NCBI GenBank assembly: GCA_002633005.1
Contig: NMRA01000243.1
Coordinates: 264,280-328,279, forward strand
Length of the DNA: 64,000 bases
Reading direction: 5' to 3'
Origin: Phoronis australis
Lineage: Eukaryota; Phoronida; Phoronidae
Under the pieces are notes generated by a model, which was not told where the DNA came from, did not search any database, and saw nothing but the letters and a program-made list of their open reading frames with translations. A program made the translations under genes and the position numbers. Every line of letters begins with the position of its first letter. Positions within the stretch are counted from its first letter, which is position 1. Below, in pieces: positions 1 through 10,900 of the stretch.

Positions 1-981
1 CCCCCCCACATCCACCAATGTGATCTTGTGATTTGATGTGAAATTTCCTCCTAGCTCAGATGTATTTATTTCTGAGATGATGTGGTGTCTTTGCTCTTTA
101 CCTTTTAAGCTGTGTAATCCATTGTTTTCATCAAACATGATGAGCCTGTTCTATGCTATAACAACACACTTAGACGGCAATATCTCTGTAGAACTCGATC
201 CAAATTTTATATAATACACACCACCATGTTTGTCTCAATTAGACGAATCTTTTTATATGCAGCACATGTATATTCTTTTATTTTTTACGAAATTATGTAA
301 AAAGGCAGATATTTCACGCATAATCGTCGCGTTTCAACGGCCATTTTCTCGTCAACCGCTCATCCAATTTTTTTGATTTTTCCACCATTTCATTTCTCAC
401 ACCAAGGGCTTTTCAAAAATGTATGACACATGGGTATTGTAAAAAAAATAAAAAAAACGTTGTCCTCCCTAGTGTTGTGTCAGAATTTAGACCGGAGGAG
501 TCTGACTGAAACCAGGTACTCTTTGAAGTGCTTAATAAAGAACACTAGACTACCTGTTTGTTGTTTTCCCAACTCCACCTTTTCCTCCGACAAATACCCA
601 TTTGAGTGTCGTTTGCTCGACAATGTTTTTCAAACTAGGATCCAGGTGTTCGAAGTCGTTTTCTGCCATGACTGATGACCGGAAATACGTATACTTAACA
701 TTATTTCGACTGATCCACGTATGATGGTTAACTTACAACTATTAACCCATCCATAATTTTTGTTGCAGCTTAAATTTCATAAAAAATACGTTTCTATTGA
801 TAAAATATCTTCCTTGTTGATATTTGGTATTCAGACCACGAATATCAATCGAATGGTACGATTTTAAAGCCTTTTTGTTACTTCCTTCTAAGTCGATGCA
901 ATGTCGTCGTTCACGTTCTACGGGAAAGACAGCAGGAGCGTTTAATATATTGCCCTTTATCATTATTGTTTATTACTGAAC
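1..981. other. Upstream flank of ESS2, no gene seen
   Basis: The first 980 bases begin with a short C run and are AT-rich. The short frames here (for example 430-675 +) have no recognisable domain, no splice context and no similarity I can name. The stretch immediately before the ATG at 982 would hold the ESS2 5' untranslated region and promoter, but I see no TATA box or other named element that I can support. Confidence 0.5.
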
Positions 982-2433
982 ATGGCTCTTCAGAAAGTTG
1001 GTTCAGGGGCTCTTGTTGCTGTGCAAGAAACAAGAAAGGAACTTGTAGAACCAAGAAAAATAAAGAAAAATGTTCTGGATGAAGAAGAATACACTGAAGC
1101 TCTGGAAGAAATAATCGAACGTGATTTCTTCCCGGATTTGAAACAGATGAGTGCCCAAGCCGAATACCTTGACGCTGTTCAGAAAAATGACACGCAAAAA
1201 CTCAGAGAAATTCATGCAAAATACGGCCCTAAAAGACGAGGAACAGATGCGCCCAGTATTTATTCGACTCCTGCTACATTTGAGACACCAGACATACATC
1301 GCGAGCAGCCGTCAAGCAAACTCGAAGGTGAAAAAAATGACATGGAAAAAGACCTTGATCGTAATCCTGAGAAACCCAAAGGAGGGCAGTTGACAAACAA
1401 AAGTCTTGACTCATTTTTAGCGAAGAACACGAGTGAAGACAATGCATCATTTGGAGATATTATGGCAGAAACGCAGAAAAATCACAAACTGAAACACGCT
1501 TGGTTGTATGAACAAGAAGATTTGCACAGAGATGAACAAAATAAGATTCTCGCTTTACCATCCATGGAGCAGCAGGCTATTCAGGAGAATACAAATAATG
1601 TGTTAACTTGGAATTATGAAGTCAAAAATAATGTAATGTACATACCAGAGGGTTGTGAATATAGCCAGAAGGAAAAAATTGAAGAAGCTAAAAAACCAAG
1701 GGCAATTGTGCATAAGAATACTCGTTTCAGTGTAAATCCATTTGATGTCGAAAAAAGCAAACAAAATATAAAAGAGGCAGCGTCCATCCAGGCCATGGGA
1801 AAGTTAGGTAAAATAGGTCCTGATGGAAAGGAGATATTGCCCGAAGAGTCGCCAAGGGTGCAAGGGTATGGTTTTGTAGCCACACCCTCCCCAGCGCCAG
1901 GAGTAGATGATTCACCGCTGATGACGTGGGGCGAGATAGAAGGCACTCCCTTCAGGCTCGATGGTGGTGATACACCTTACAATAGAACCCCTGGCCCCTC
2001 ATTTAAGATGCCTGAGGTTCCCAAAAGGGATCAGATTGCCTTAGACTTGGCCGAGAAAGCGAGTAAACAGCACAGGGCAAAAAAACAAGATGCCATTAAG
2101 CGGGTTACTGCTAGCCTGTCTACTCCGTCTCCCAAGTTTGGTTCGACAGACCGGTTGAACTTTTTGTCGCCAGCTGCTCAGAGACTAGCCAGCTCGAAAC
2201 TAGGAATTCGGACAACAACTGACAAAAGGTTACGGGCAAGTTACACTCCGTCACCTCTCAGGAGCACACCCAGTAATAAAACACCAGGTGTTACTCCTGT
2301 AGGACGCAAAAGAAGCTTGGCAACGCCAACTTCATTGACACCAAAGTCAGCTACACCTAAGAATGATATCTCATCTCTGACAGATAATTTGCTAAACTTT
2401 TCTAAACGACCAAGAGCAACAGACTTCTTTTGA
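982..2433 (+). CDS. ESS2 splicing factor homolog (DGCR14/ES2), single exon
   Basis: This frame encodes 483 residues of the ESS2 (DGCR14) family, nuclear proteins that associate with the spliceosomal C complex. The whole length matches the family. Near residues 30-55 is the conserved block LDEEEYTEALEEIIERDFFP. About residues 140-165 carry the SLDSF and TSEDNASF segment. Near residue 205 is VKNNVMYIPEG, around 240 HKNTRFSVNPF, and around 295-330 the signature GYGFVATPSPAPG followed by SPLMTWGEIEGTP and TPYNRTPGPSFKMP. The tail holds RAKKQDAIKRV, SPAAQRLASSK and LRASYTPSPLRSTPS, with many TP/SP sites and basic residues typical of a nuclear protein. The length fits the usual 470-480 aa. The ATG at 982 gives the conserved N-terminus, and an in-frame TGA ends the protein. 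No intron interrupts it, unlike the multi-exon human gene. Identification is very secure. Confidence 0.97.
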   Translation: MALQKVGSGALVAVQETRKELVEPRKIKKNVLDEEEYTEALEEIIERDFFPDLKQMSAQAEYLDAVQKNDTQKLREIHAKYGPKRRGTDAPSIYSTPATFETPDIHREQPSSKLEGEKNDMEKDLDRNPEKPKGGQLTNKSLDSFLAKNTSEDNASFGDIMAETQKNHKLKHAWLYEQEDLHRDEQNKILALPSMEQQAIQENTNNVLTWNYEVKNNVMYIPEGCEYSQKEKIEEAKKPRAIVHKNTRFSVNPFDVEKSKQNIKEAASIQAMGKLGKIGPDGKEILPEESPRVQGYGFVATPSPAPGVDDSPLMTWGEIEGTPFRLDGGDTPYNRTPGPSFKMPEVPKRDQIALDLAEKASKQHRAKKQDAIKRVTASLSTPSPKFGSTDRLNFLSPAAQRLASSKLGIRTTTDKRLRASYTPSPLRSTPSNKTPGVTPVGRKRSLATPTSLTPKSATPKNDISSLTDNLLNFSKRPRATDFF

Positions 2434-2787
2434 AGGATGTTTTTATTTTCTTTTAGTCAGGAATGTGTAACTCACTCTAGTCAGAAAATAGACTGATTAT
2501 AATGTTGAATTGTACTTTTCGTTTTGTGTTTCTTTAGGTTGTGTTGGGCTAATGAGCTGAATACACAATAGCTCATTGCTTTTATATGCTTTTATAAAGT
2601 TAATGTCTATAGTTTTGTAGATATTTGACTGAATACTCAGACTAATTGATAAGGTCTTACATCAGACATTATCAAGTAAGTCTGTTCAGTCTTCTATGCT
2701 GTTGACATGCTCGGCATAAGCTGTCACGTGAATCAATAAGTCATCGTACCATGGTCGTGAAGACCACTGGTTAAGCGAGGTAGTTTA

Positions 2788-3052
2788 CATGCGCGCACCC
2801 AGCCAAAAATATGAGGTCTCGACTTTTTGAGAATCTGTGCCTTTTACTAAGATTCAGGGTTTACCTTCAGAGCTATGATTTGTACATTCGACGAATTTTG
2901 GTAATTCCTTCCTTTTTAGTGGACTTTTATCTCGTTTTCAACTTTTTGGGGAGTTCTTCTCTCTGAGGCGGACCTTTTTGCCCACTCGTTAAAGGGGAGG
3001 CTCGTTTGAGCCCCCAAGCCACCCCCCCCCCCGCCCCCTGGGTGCGCGCATG
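2788..3052. repeat. MITE with CATGCGCGCACCCAG termini, copy 1
   Basis: The left end reads catgcgcgcacccag and the right end is its exact reverse complement, giving 15-bp terminal inverted repeats around about 265 bp with no coding potential. Related copies lie at 9265-9458 and 36953-37219 and share interior text such as 'ccttttactaa' and a C-rich stretch before the right end. This is the structure of a miniature inverted-repeat transposable element. The superfamily cannot be set from this copy. Confidence 0.75.
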
Positions 3053-4919
3053 GCTTACAGTACCGTTTGATTTGGTCAACGCTAGTACCACACAGTATAG
3101 GGAAGTCTCACGATTTTTGTCGGACTAATTGGGTTTATAAACCAGTTCACACGTTCAATATATTTAAGTTCGCGAGCCATGGCGCACCATACCGCGATTT
3201 TTATCGGGAATGAAAGATCGTTTCGTGTGCGTTGGCCTTTGACAATGAACTTCAGTAACAACAAACACTTAAATCAAGTCTCAAGGGTTCCTAATTGTAA
3301 TGCCGTTTGCCTGCATTTCGATACAATTGATATTTTTTGCAAAATCGGGAAAATGGTTGGGCTGCCATGTTCCGCCATATCATTTAGACCATGAACCAAT
3401 ATGTCTATGCCATGAACATATTAAGAGTAGTAATCGTGAACATGTAGACCATTGTGTCTACAACGTGTTTCCGAAAAAATGGTTTTATAATTTCTTTTCC
3501 TCAAGTGTTAGTGCACGTAGATGCCGCCATGCATGCCGTGCCACTATAGTGTTCACGTGATCAGTCAGGCCTGGACTTCAGTGATGTGTTATAGGGAACA
3601 ATTTCAAATCTTTGGGGAAGGATAACTATTTCATAGAGGGTACTTTTTAATCGGGCAAACTCTTCAAAGGGGTGGGTACGTATTTTAGATGGCGAATTCG
3701 ATATTTCTGCAGCAGTTCAATGTCATCACTTTGTTTTCGGCTGGATTTACTATTTGCTTGATTGACTTTTCGGAACTATTCATTGGTGAATTTCTTGGTA
3801 CACCCGTGAGTGTATCTATATATACACACTTGATAAAAATTTTAACTGAATTTCCAGGAAACCGCTTTAGAGTTTCCGTGTTGCGGTAATATTATACAAG
3901 TGACATATATTACTCCAACAGCCGGTCCTGTTCTGAACAACGTGTGACAGAAAGTGAATATCCAGAGTTCGCACAGAAGGCTGTTCATGTTATCAAAAGC
4001 AAAACATTTCTAATGGCTGAACCCAAACACGACAGACTGTCTGTAAGGTAACTGTAAGGTTCATGATTTTATAAAGACTGAAGTTCGCTTTCATGCACTC
4101 GGCAGAATCGTAGTAACATTGTGATAGATATACGCGATGTGTTTATTAATATCAAAATCGCCAGGCCACTATGCGGACGACGCATTTTGCTTTGCGATGG
4201 CCAGAAGTGGCAGTGGACGGCATTGCTAGTGTACGTAATTTTTAAAAGGTCTTGAACGCGAAAAAAACGGACTAAATTCATTGCATTATTCAAAGTGGTT
4301 GTCTGCCACTGAAACTGAATTTAACCATTTTACGCTTTATTCGTAAAGATTTCAAATTTCTGTTGTTGTCAAAGCATTGTTCTGTTAATTTCAAATTTAA
4401 AAAAACCATCTGTCAGCTGTTCGTCCCTTCGTCAATTTTTCTCCTACATTGCAAACCACGTCTTCTTATTTGGTATGACAAGACTTAGGCGTATACAAAA
4501 AATGTAACCTTTGTTATCAATAAAACAATGGCGACTTCAAGCCAGTTCTAATAAGAAAAACAGGTGATGTAAGTCATCAACTGTTTAAAATCAGTTATAA
4601 AGGTATCGAAGTACTTAAACATATTCTAATATGAAATTGAGTTTTTTTAGAAATTGCTTTCTTCACTGGATTGCCTCATGTTGTGCCTCGGATTCGGAGT
4701 GTGATCAGACTTCATAATTTGCTGTTACACTGTATGTCCATCTTGTCAGTCAGCTGTTTGTCGAATGAAAAAATGTGAGCGCATGCGCGCATTTCATGAT
4801 CCTGTGAGGTAGATGAAAAACTCTGTGGTGACTATATACTGAGCTACAGTATTAGCGTCAAATGGCAAATACAACCGTGTAGTAACCCATTTAGTTAGCT
4901 CACTAGTGAGATAACATTT

Positions 4920-5010
4920 TGGCGGGAGGCCGGTTTCGAACACTGGCCTCAAAAGAGTTTCGAGTCGCCCACTTTATCACTACAACACTCAGCGGCTGAT
5001 GTCATTGAAC
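4920..5010 (-). repeat. tRNA-like (possible SINE head) on the minus strand
   Basis: Read on the minus strand, the segment has a B-box-like GTGTTCGAAAC (plus positions about 4932-4942) and, about 40 bases upstream of it, a TAGTGATAAAGTGG stretch resembling an A box. It has no clean cloverleaf and no CCA context, so a degenerate tRNA-derived short element is more likely than a working tRNA gene. Confidence 0.35.
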
Positions 5011-6366
5011 GTGAAAATCAGAGACTGTAGACCGCAGAGAGGGAGACAAACCACCTAGCGAAATCCCATTGGACGGCCACTGGCGGCCATCTGTTGTTGA
5101 TGGACCGTAGAGACGTTTAGCGGACGTGTGTGCAATAAACAATGAAGACATGACGGCTCCATCACATAAACAACTTTTGACTTATACAACCTATTGTTAC
5201 GAAATTGGTCTCAATTTGCTCCTTAGTCGATTTGAAGGTGATTTCAGGCTTTCGAAAGAATTGGCAATTGGTTATTTGAGAACACGCTATGCAAGATGGC
5301 GTCAGTTACGGCGTGTCATTTTATGACCGAATATGGTCTCGTGACCAGCGAATAACGAATTGTGAGTTCTTTGCAAACTCAGATCACTAGAATCACCTCT
5401 CATCTTAGTAAGATACTCGTTGGAACCAGTTTTATAAAAGTGATTTAAATCAAAAAATTAATTCGCTTTTAGCATGGAAAGCGGGTTTATCCGCTTCATA
5501 CAACACGAGAACGACGGAGTGCAAGTTTCTGTGAAATACCAACTGCTTGAGCCATTTTGGAAATTAAATTGTTAGCTTATCAAACTGGATTAACTCACGT
5601 TAACAACTCTTCATCCGTTCTAAACTGTATGTCCATGTATTTCTTAAAGTTTCAAATAAAAACGTACTCATGAGACAAAAGGCAGGCTTTGGTGCCACAA
5701 TACTTTGTATATAGCTCATTGGTCACAATTATAACTTTTGGGTGTTTTTTCGTTTTTGATAATGAACTGAATAATTTTATCATTTCAAACGTGTTCGGCT
5801 TATCACAAAAATACTCTTGTTTTGCTAAATTTCCGATACTTCATGTGCAAACTATTACTTCACCGATCGGTGACAATATATTTGTGTCTTTGCCCTCAGA
5901 ATTCGAGCTGTTGTTACGAAACTGAAAATGTTGGTTGCTCTCCCTCTCAGGAACTTAAGTATAGTATATACTAACTTAATCGTGGGATTTTTTTACAATT
6001 CCAGTAATCATGTTTCACTTTCTCTTGCCATTTCCCACATCAAAGTCTCCAAAACGAGTCATACCGCAGAATTTTGACTCACTTTTACCCAGCGATTGAA
6101 ATCATACAAAACGTCGCTTTATATATGTTTCCATCATAATCATGATTCATAACACATATTCTATGGTGATTTGTCGTTTCAGGACAGGTCATGGCCTGGT
6201 TTCAGACAGAGGGTGTGTTTTTAAATATTAGTACACCTGCGGAAATTGCTTTAACATTGTCCAGGCTGTCATTCAAGCCTTTACAAAAAGAGTCACTACT
6301 AAGACCGAGCTCAGAAGAGTGGTAACATTTGCAATGCTTAATTGTCTTTCAATGACATATCTAGAA

Positions 6367-6985
6367 GACTTTTCTCAATAGCCAACTGTTGGTTTAGGAC
6401 TGACCCCGTATCTTGTGTGCGCGCCTAGCAGAATAAAGTTAAGCAGAATACTGGCTGAATACTAGGCATACTTTCTAGTTTTAGGTGATAAAAGTCATAT
6501 TTCTTGTCCAAATCAAAAACCTAAGCACGGATACACTTCACGAACTATTGAAATATGTTATTTAAAACTTTCAAATAAAAAAGACTTTTGTCGCATAATT
6601 GTCATAGGCGCCTAACAACTTGGGTAATTTCGGGCCTCCCGGCTGTTTAGCCAAGTTAACCTCACGAGAATCATAGGCGGATCCAGGGGGTTAAGAGGGT
6701 TCAAAATCCTCTTTCCTTGATTATAGAGGTGATCCGAATCTAGAATTTTCAAACTATTTTTGGTCCCTTTTTTCAAAAATCCTTGACCCGACTCCCGGCC
6801 CCCCTTTAAAAAATCCTGGATCGGCCCTTGGAAACGATAACACATCAGCTGAAGCTGGATGGTTTCTTTGAAGGCAGCGGCAGATTTTAAGGTTAGTTAA
6901 CCGGTCGAGTTGCCCAAAGGCTCGACTCGGCCGGCGGTCAGTGGGCCCGGGTGCCTCATGGCCGGATACCGCGGGTACGAGTCCT
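6367..6985 (+). repeat. 619-bp duplicated block, copy 1
   Basis: This block starts gacttttctcaatagcc and runs up to the single N at 6986. It is repeated almost base for base at 6991-7609. Scattered single-base differences and small indels separate the copies. The position of the N at the junction suggests two haplotypes left side by side by the assembler and not a biological tandem duplication. Confidence 0.8.
6676..6826. repeat. Short element with GGCGGATCCAGG termini
   Basis: The element opens ggcggatccagg and closes with the near reverse complement cctggatcggcc, about 150 bp apart, with no coding potential. The second haplotype copy carries the same element at 7301-7451. The same terminal word starts unrelated-interior repeats at 10979 and 52993, so GGCGGATCCAGG is a recurring end sequence in this genome. 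Confidence 0.6.
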
Positions 6986-6990
6986 NACTT

Positions 6991-7609
6991 GACTTTTCTC
7001 AATAGCCAACTGTTGGTTTAGGACTGACCCCGTATCTTGTGTGCGCGCCTAGCAGAATAAATTGAGCAGAATACTGGCTGAATACTAGGCATACTTTCTA
7101 GTTTTAGGTGATAAAAGTCATATTTCTTGTCCAAATCAAAAACCTAAGCACGGATACACTTCACGAACTATTTGAAATATGTTATTTAAAACTTTCAAAT
7201 AAAAAAAGACTTTTGTCGCATAATTGTCATAGGCGCCTAACAACTTGGGTAATTTCGGGCCTCCCGGCTGTTTAGCCAAGTTAACCTCACGAGAATCATA
7301 GGCGGATCCAGGGGGTTAAGAGGGTCCAAAATCCTCTTTCCTTGATTATAGAGGTGATCCGAATCTAGAATTTTCAAACTATTTTTGGTCCCTTTTTTAA
7401 AAATCCTTGACCCGACTCCCGGCCCCCCTTTAAAAAATCCTGGATCGGCCCTTGGAAACGATAACACATCAGCTGAAGCTGGATGGTTTCTTTGAAGGCA
7501 GCGGCAGATTTTAAGGTTAGTTAACCGGTCGAGTTGCCGAAAGGCTCGACTCGGCCGGCGGTCAGTGGGCCCGGGTGCCTCATGGCCGGATACCGCGGGT
7601 ACGAGTCCT
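6991..7609 (+). repeat. 619-bp duplicated block, copy 2
   Basis: Second copy of 6367-6985, beginning right after the N at 6986 and ending at the same word (tacgagtcct) where the first copy stops. Downstream of 7609 the sequence becomes unique and leads into HECTD3, so copy 2 is the one joined to the right flank and copy 1 the one joined to the left flank. Confidence 0.8.
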
Positions 7610-7915
7610 GATCAAACGGACCTCCGTCGTTAAAAAGCAAGGCTTTTCGATATTACGTGAGATATTGCCGTGTAGTTTAAATAAAAACACGTGACACTGG
7701 CTACAATTTAGCTAGATCCTTCGTAGGACCTAGCGTCATATACCGGTATTGAATACTCGCCAGAGAGGACTACTAGAACGGGAACGGGACTACTCACTGC
7801 TCGTCTTCAGGGAGTGTGCGTAATGGGCACCAGGTGACAGTGTTGTGAAGCTAAAACTGAGCACCAGGGGGCGTTATTCGAAGCAGCTGAAACTTTTCCG
7901 AGAACCCAAAACAAG

Positions 7916-10900
7916 ATGAACTTGGACAAATCTCGTCGAAAATTAGCTAGGATACGCTGCATTCAGGATTGTATAGAACGTTTTCGGAACAACCAACCGC
8001 TGCCTGAATGTTTGTGCTACGTACCTGCGGAAGTTCTATTTAAATGTACATCGAAGAACAAAATACCGGTGTACTCGGATTGTTCGAGTTCCTCGAAGCT
8101 GATCAGGAAACTTGACGTTTTTGTGGGGTCAATAATTGTTGCGTCTGGTGAAGAATTTTGCAATTCTCAAGGACAGTGGATTAATGTGATAAAGGTTTAT
8201 GACATTTTCTTTGCAGAAATTCATTTCTTTGGTGTAAATTTTTGTCATTGATTTGTTTGTGGGGCACCAACCAATTTAGTTTCAGGTCGACACCATCTAA
8301 CCATCATCATCTGATCTTGTTTATACATCTTTATACATGTCATGCTATAGTTCAATCCTTTCCAGTATTGTAATAACTTCTCTGCAGTTTTACCTAATAG
8401 GGGGTACTCCCAGTGTGGCACATGTTGAATGTTACAACACTGAACCCACTAGCTTACTAGTAGGGCCTAAAGGCTTAGCCAGGGCCAGGGGGCCTCTCGC
8501 TTGATTGAGCTTTCAGTAAGTTTCAGTTTCACTTGTTTAAGCATGATATGGACTACTATATGGCAGTGATTGTTAGAGTCTAAGAAATTATTCAATGATC
8601 ACATAAAGTAGCTGAAATACAATGCAGTCATTACCTGGGTCATCACGATCGCCCGAGGGTAAAGGTGCCTTCGGAGAGGGGAATTCTTTAGAAGAAGAGA
8701 AACCTCCCCCTCCCTTCCCCTTATCACCAGCAATTCCACCTTTTTTACCTCTGATGAAACATTATAGCTAGTATGTTTGTTTAACAGTACAACACCGTCT
8801 CTTATGGCTCCAGTAGAGACGGTGGCCATAGGCCTCCATATGCCGGAAACTTTTCAACGAATTATGACTCACACTGATTAAACCATCGAAGTCGTGTTGC
8901 TTTAAGTACCTTTTGCACACAGAGGGACACTGTGGAAGGACTCTTCCCAGCTCGAACAATTACTTCCACAGTCAAACTTTTTTTCGAGCAGTCCTTCATT
9001 CAGTGCTCAAAATTTGCAACTGGCTTTTTTACACGGCTTGCGCCAGGGGATATGACTTAGAATGTAAGCTTTCATACTGCTAAATAGTTCAGTACTGAAC
9101 CACATGTAGAATCAAAGATCCACATAATTCTTCCGGCTTCATGCGTAATGCTCTCTGTGGGGATAAAAATAATTCTCACATTTCGTTAATTTCTGATCGC
9201 CAAGTTGAGTACCATATGAGTGAATGACAAATGTCAACATACAGCATTGTTTACAGTTGCACTCCATACGCACACCCAGCCTAAAATATAGGGGGGCTTG
9301 AATTTTTCGAATGCGGACCTTTTACTAAAAAAGGGCCACTTGGTTCAGGCCCACGAACTGTGCATCCGTCTCATTTACTCGGGACTTTTTGTTTTGCTGC
9401 AGTGGACCTTTTTACCCAATTCGCTCCCCTCCCCCCCTCCCCCCTGGGTGCGCCCATGCACTCCATCATATGGAAGAGAAGAATATGTCAGATGTCCTAA
9501 ACATACAAGAGCAGAAATCAAATTTTGATTTTCGCTCTTTAATGTTTTAAATGTTCATATCATAAACTGAAAATTATAACTGGCAGACAGTTGGGTATAA
9601 GCAGAGAAAAAAGATCAGTCTTGTGTGGCCCCATAATTAAGGTATTGAGAGCCTTTGTATGTTACTGGTAGTAGCATTAGTTGTTTTATTGAAACTCAGA
9701 TTGTATACAGTCATTTACAGAAATATTATATTTACGACAGTCCAGCAGAAGTTTCACATTCAAATAGATTAAAAAATTGTAAGATATTTTGTGTACAATG
9801 GACGTACAAAGGAGACCACAACTTCAGTGGCTAGCCACAAGCACCTGTATAACAAAGCTAACATAAGTTTAGAAAAGGAACCTGCGTCAGGTCCAGTACA
9901 TACATTACACACTCAAAGCTAATGAGGTCTTTTCCTTGTGACAAGGTTGTCAATGACGAAGCAGTATATCTTACATTACATACACAGTCATGTAGTAGGC
10001 ACTTTCTAGCCTTCCTGTCATAAATGAATTTAATTTTTGGTAACATAAGTGGCAGTGCATGGGTCCACTGCAGTGACAGGTGACGCTAAATGGAATGCCT
10101 GTCTCAAACCTGTGACTAGAGGGCACTGTAGGAGCTCTCTGAACCTTTGCCTATGAGCATAATCATCCACTCTAGGGATTCTGGACCACCTGGCTGGGCA
10201 GGAGACCTTTGTGCTGAAATAAACCAACTGCGCAATCGTGTTGTAGGTACTGTCCTGTGATTCTGAACCAGTCATCGTTCATTCCTTTGAGGAGAATCAA
10301 GCATGGGCCCTGCTCTATAACAGTCACTGTTCACCTGATGAGGATCCCCAGTTTTTGGTGAACATTGAGGAGGATACCTCGCTGACGGGGAACGAACTCC
10401 TGTTTGGGAGAAAGGCCAGGCCTATTAACAGGTGGGTTTGGCCAAGGGGGCTCAGTGTACGCCATGTTGATAAACTCAGTCATGCACTTAATGTTATGCT
10501 TGACCTTTTTGAGACGTTTGCGTATTTACCCAAATATCTATTTTAACTCGGTAAAAGTTCTATATTCTTTTAAAGTAGAAAGTCTGTAGAATTTGACTTA
10601 GGACTTTTTACCATTCTGTCATTAATTGGGTTATGTGACCATGTCTTTTTAGTTGAAGACTAAACTCAAAGGTACATTGATAGTAAACACAATGGTATCA
10701 GTAATGTGATAAAATTTTTATTTGATATAAATGATCAAGGTGAGATCTCAGAAACGCTGTTACAGTTTTACTAAAATATTTCATTTTTGTTCTATGCAAC
10801 TTTAGATTTTTTCATGAAAATCATGTAAGTCCTTTTTTGGTAGCCCTTCATGCAAAGGTGGAAAACTACTAAACAGTTCGTGACAGTGTTTGGAGAACAA

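Larger units (their letters stand above)
2434..7915. other. Intergenic region ESS2 to HECTD3, repeats only
   Basis: No coding region is supported across this 5.5 kb. It contains a terminal-inverted-repeat element (2788-3052), a tRNA-like repeat on the minus strand (about 4920-5010), a 619-bp segment present twice around a single N (6367-6985 and 6991-7609), and a palindromic element just before HECTD3 (about 7620-7745). Small frames such as 5126-5326 and 5689-5925 show no family features. Confidence 0.55.
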
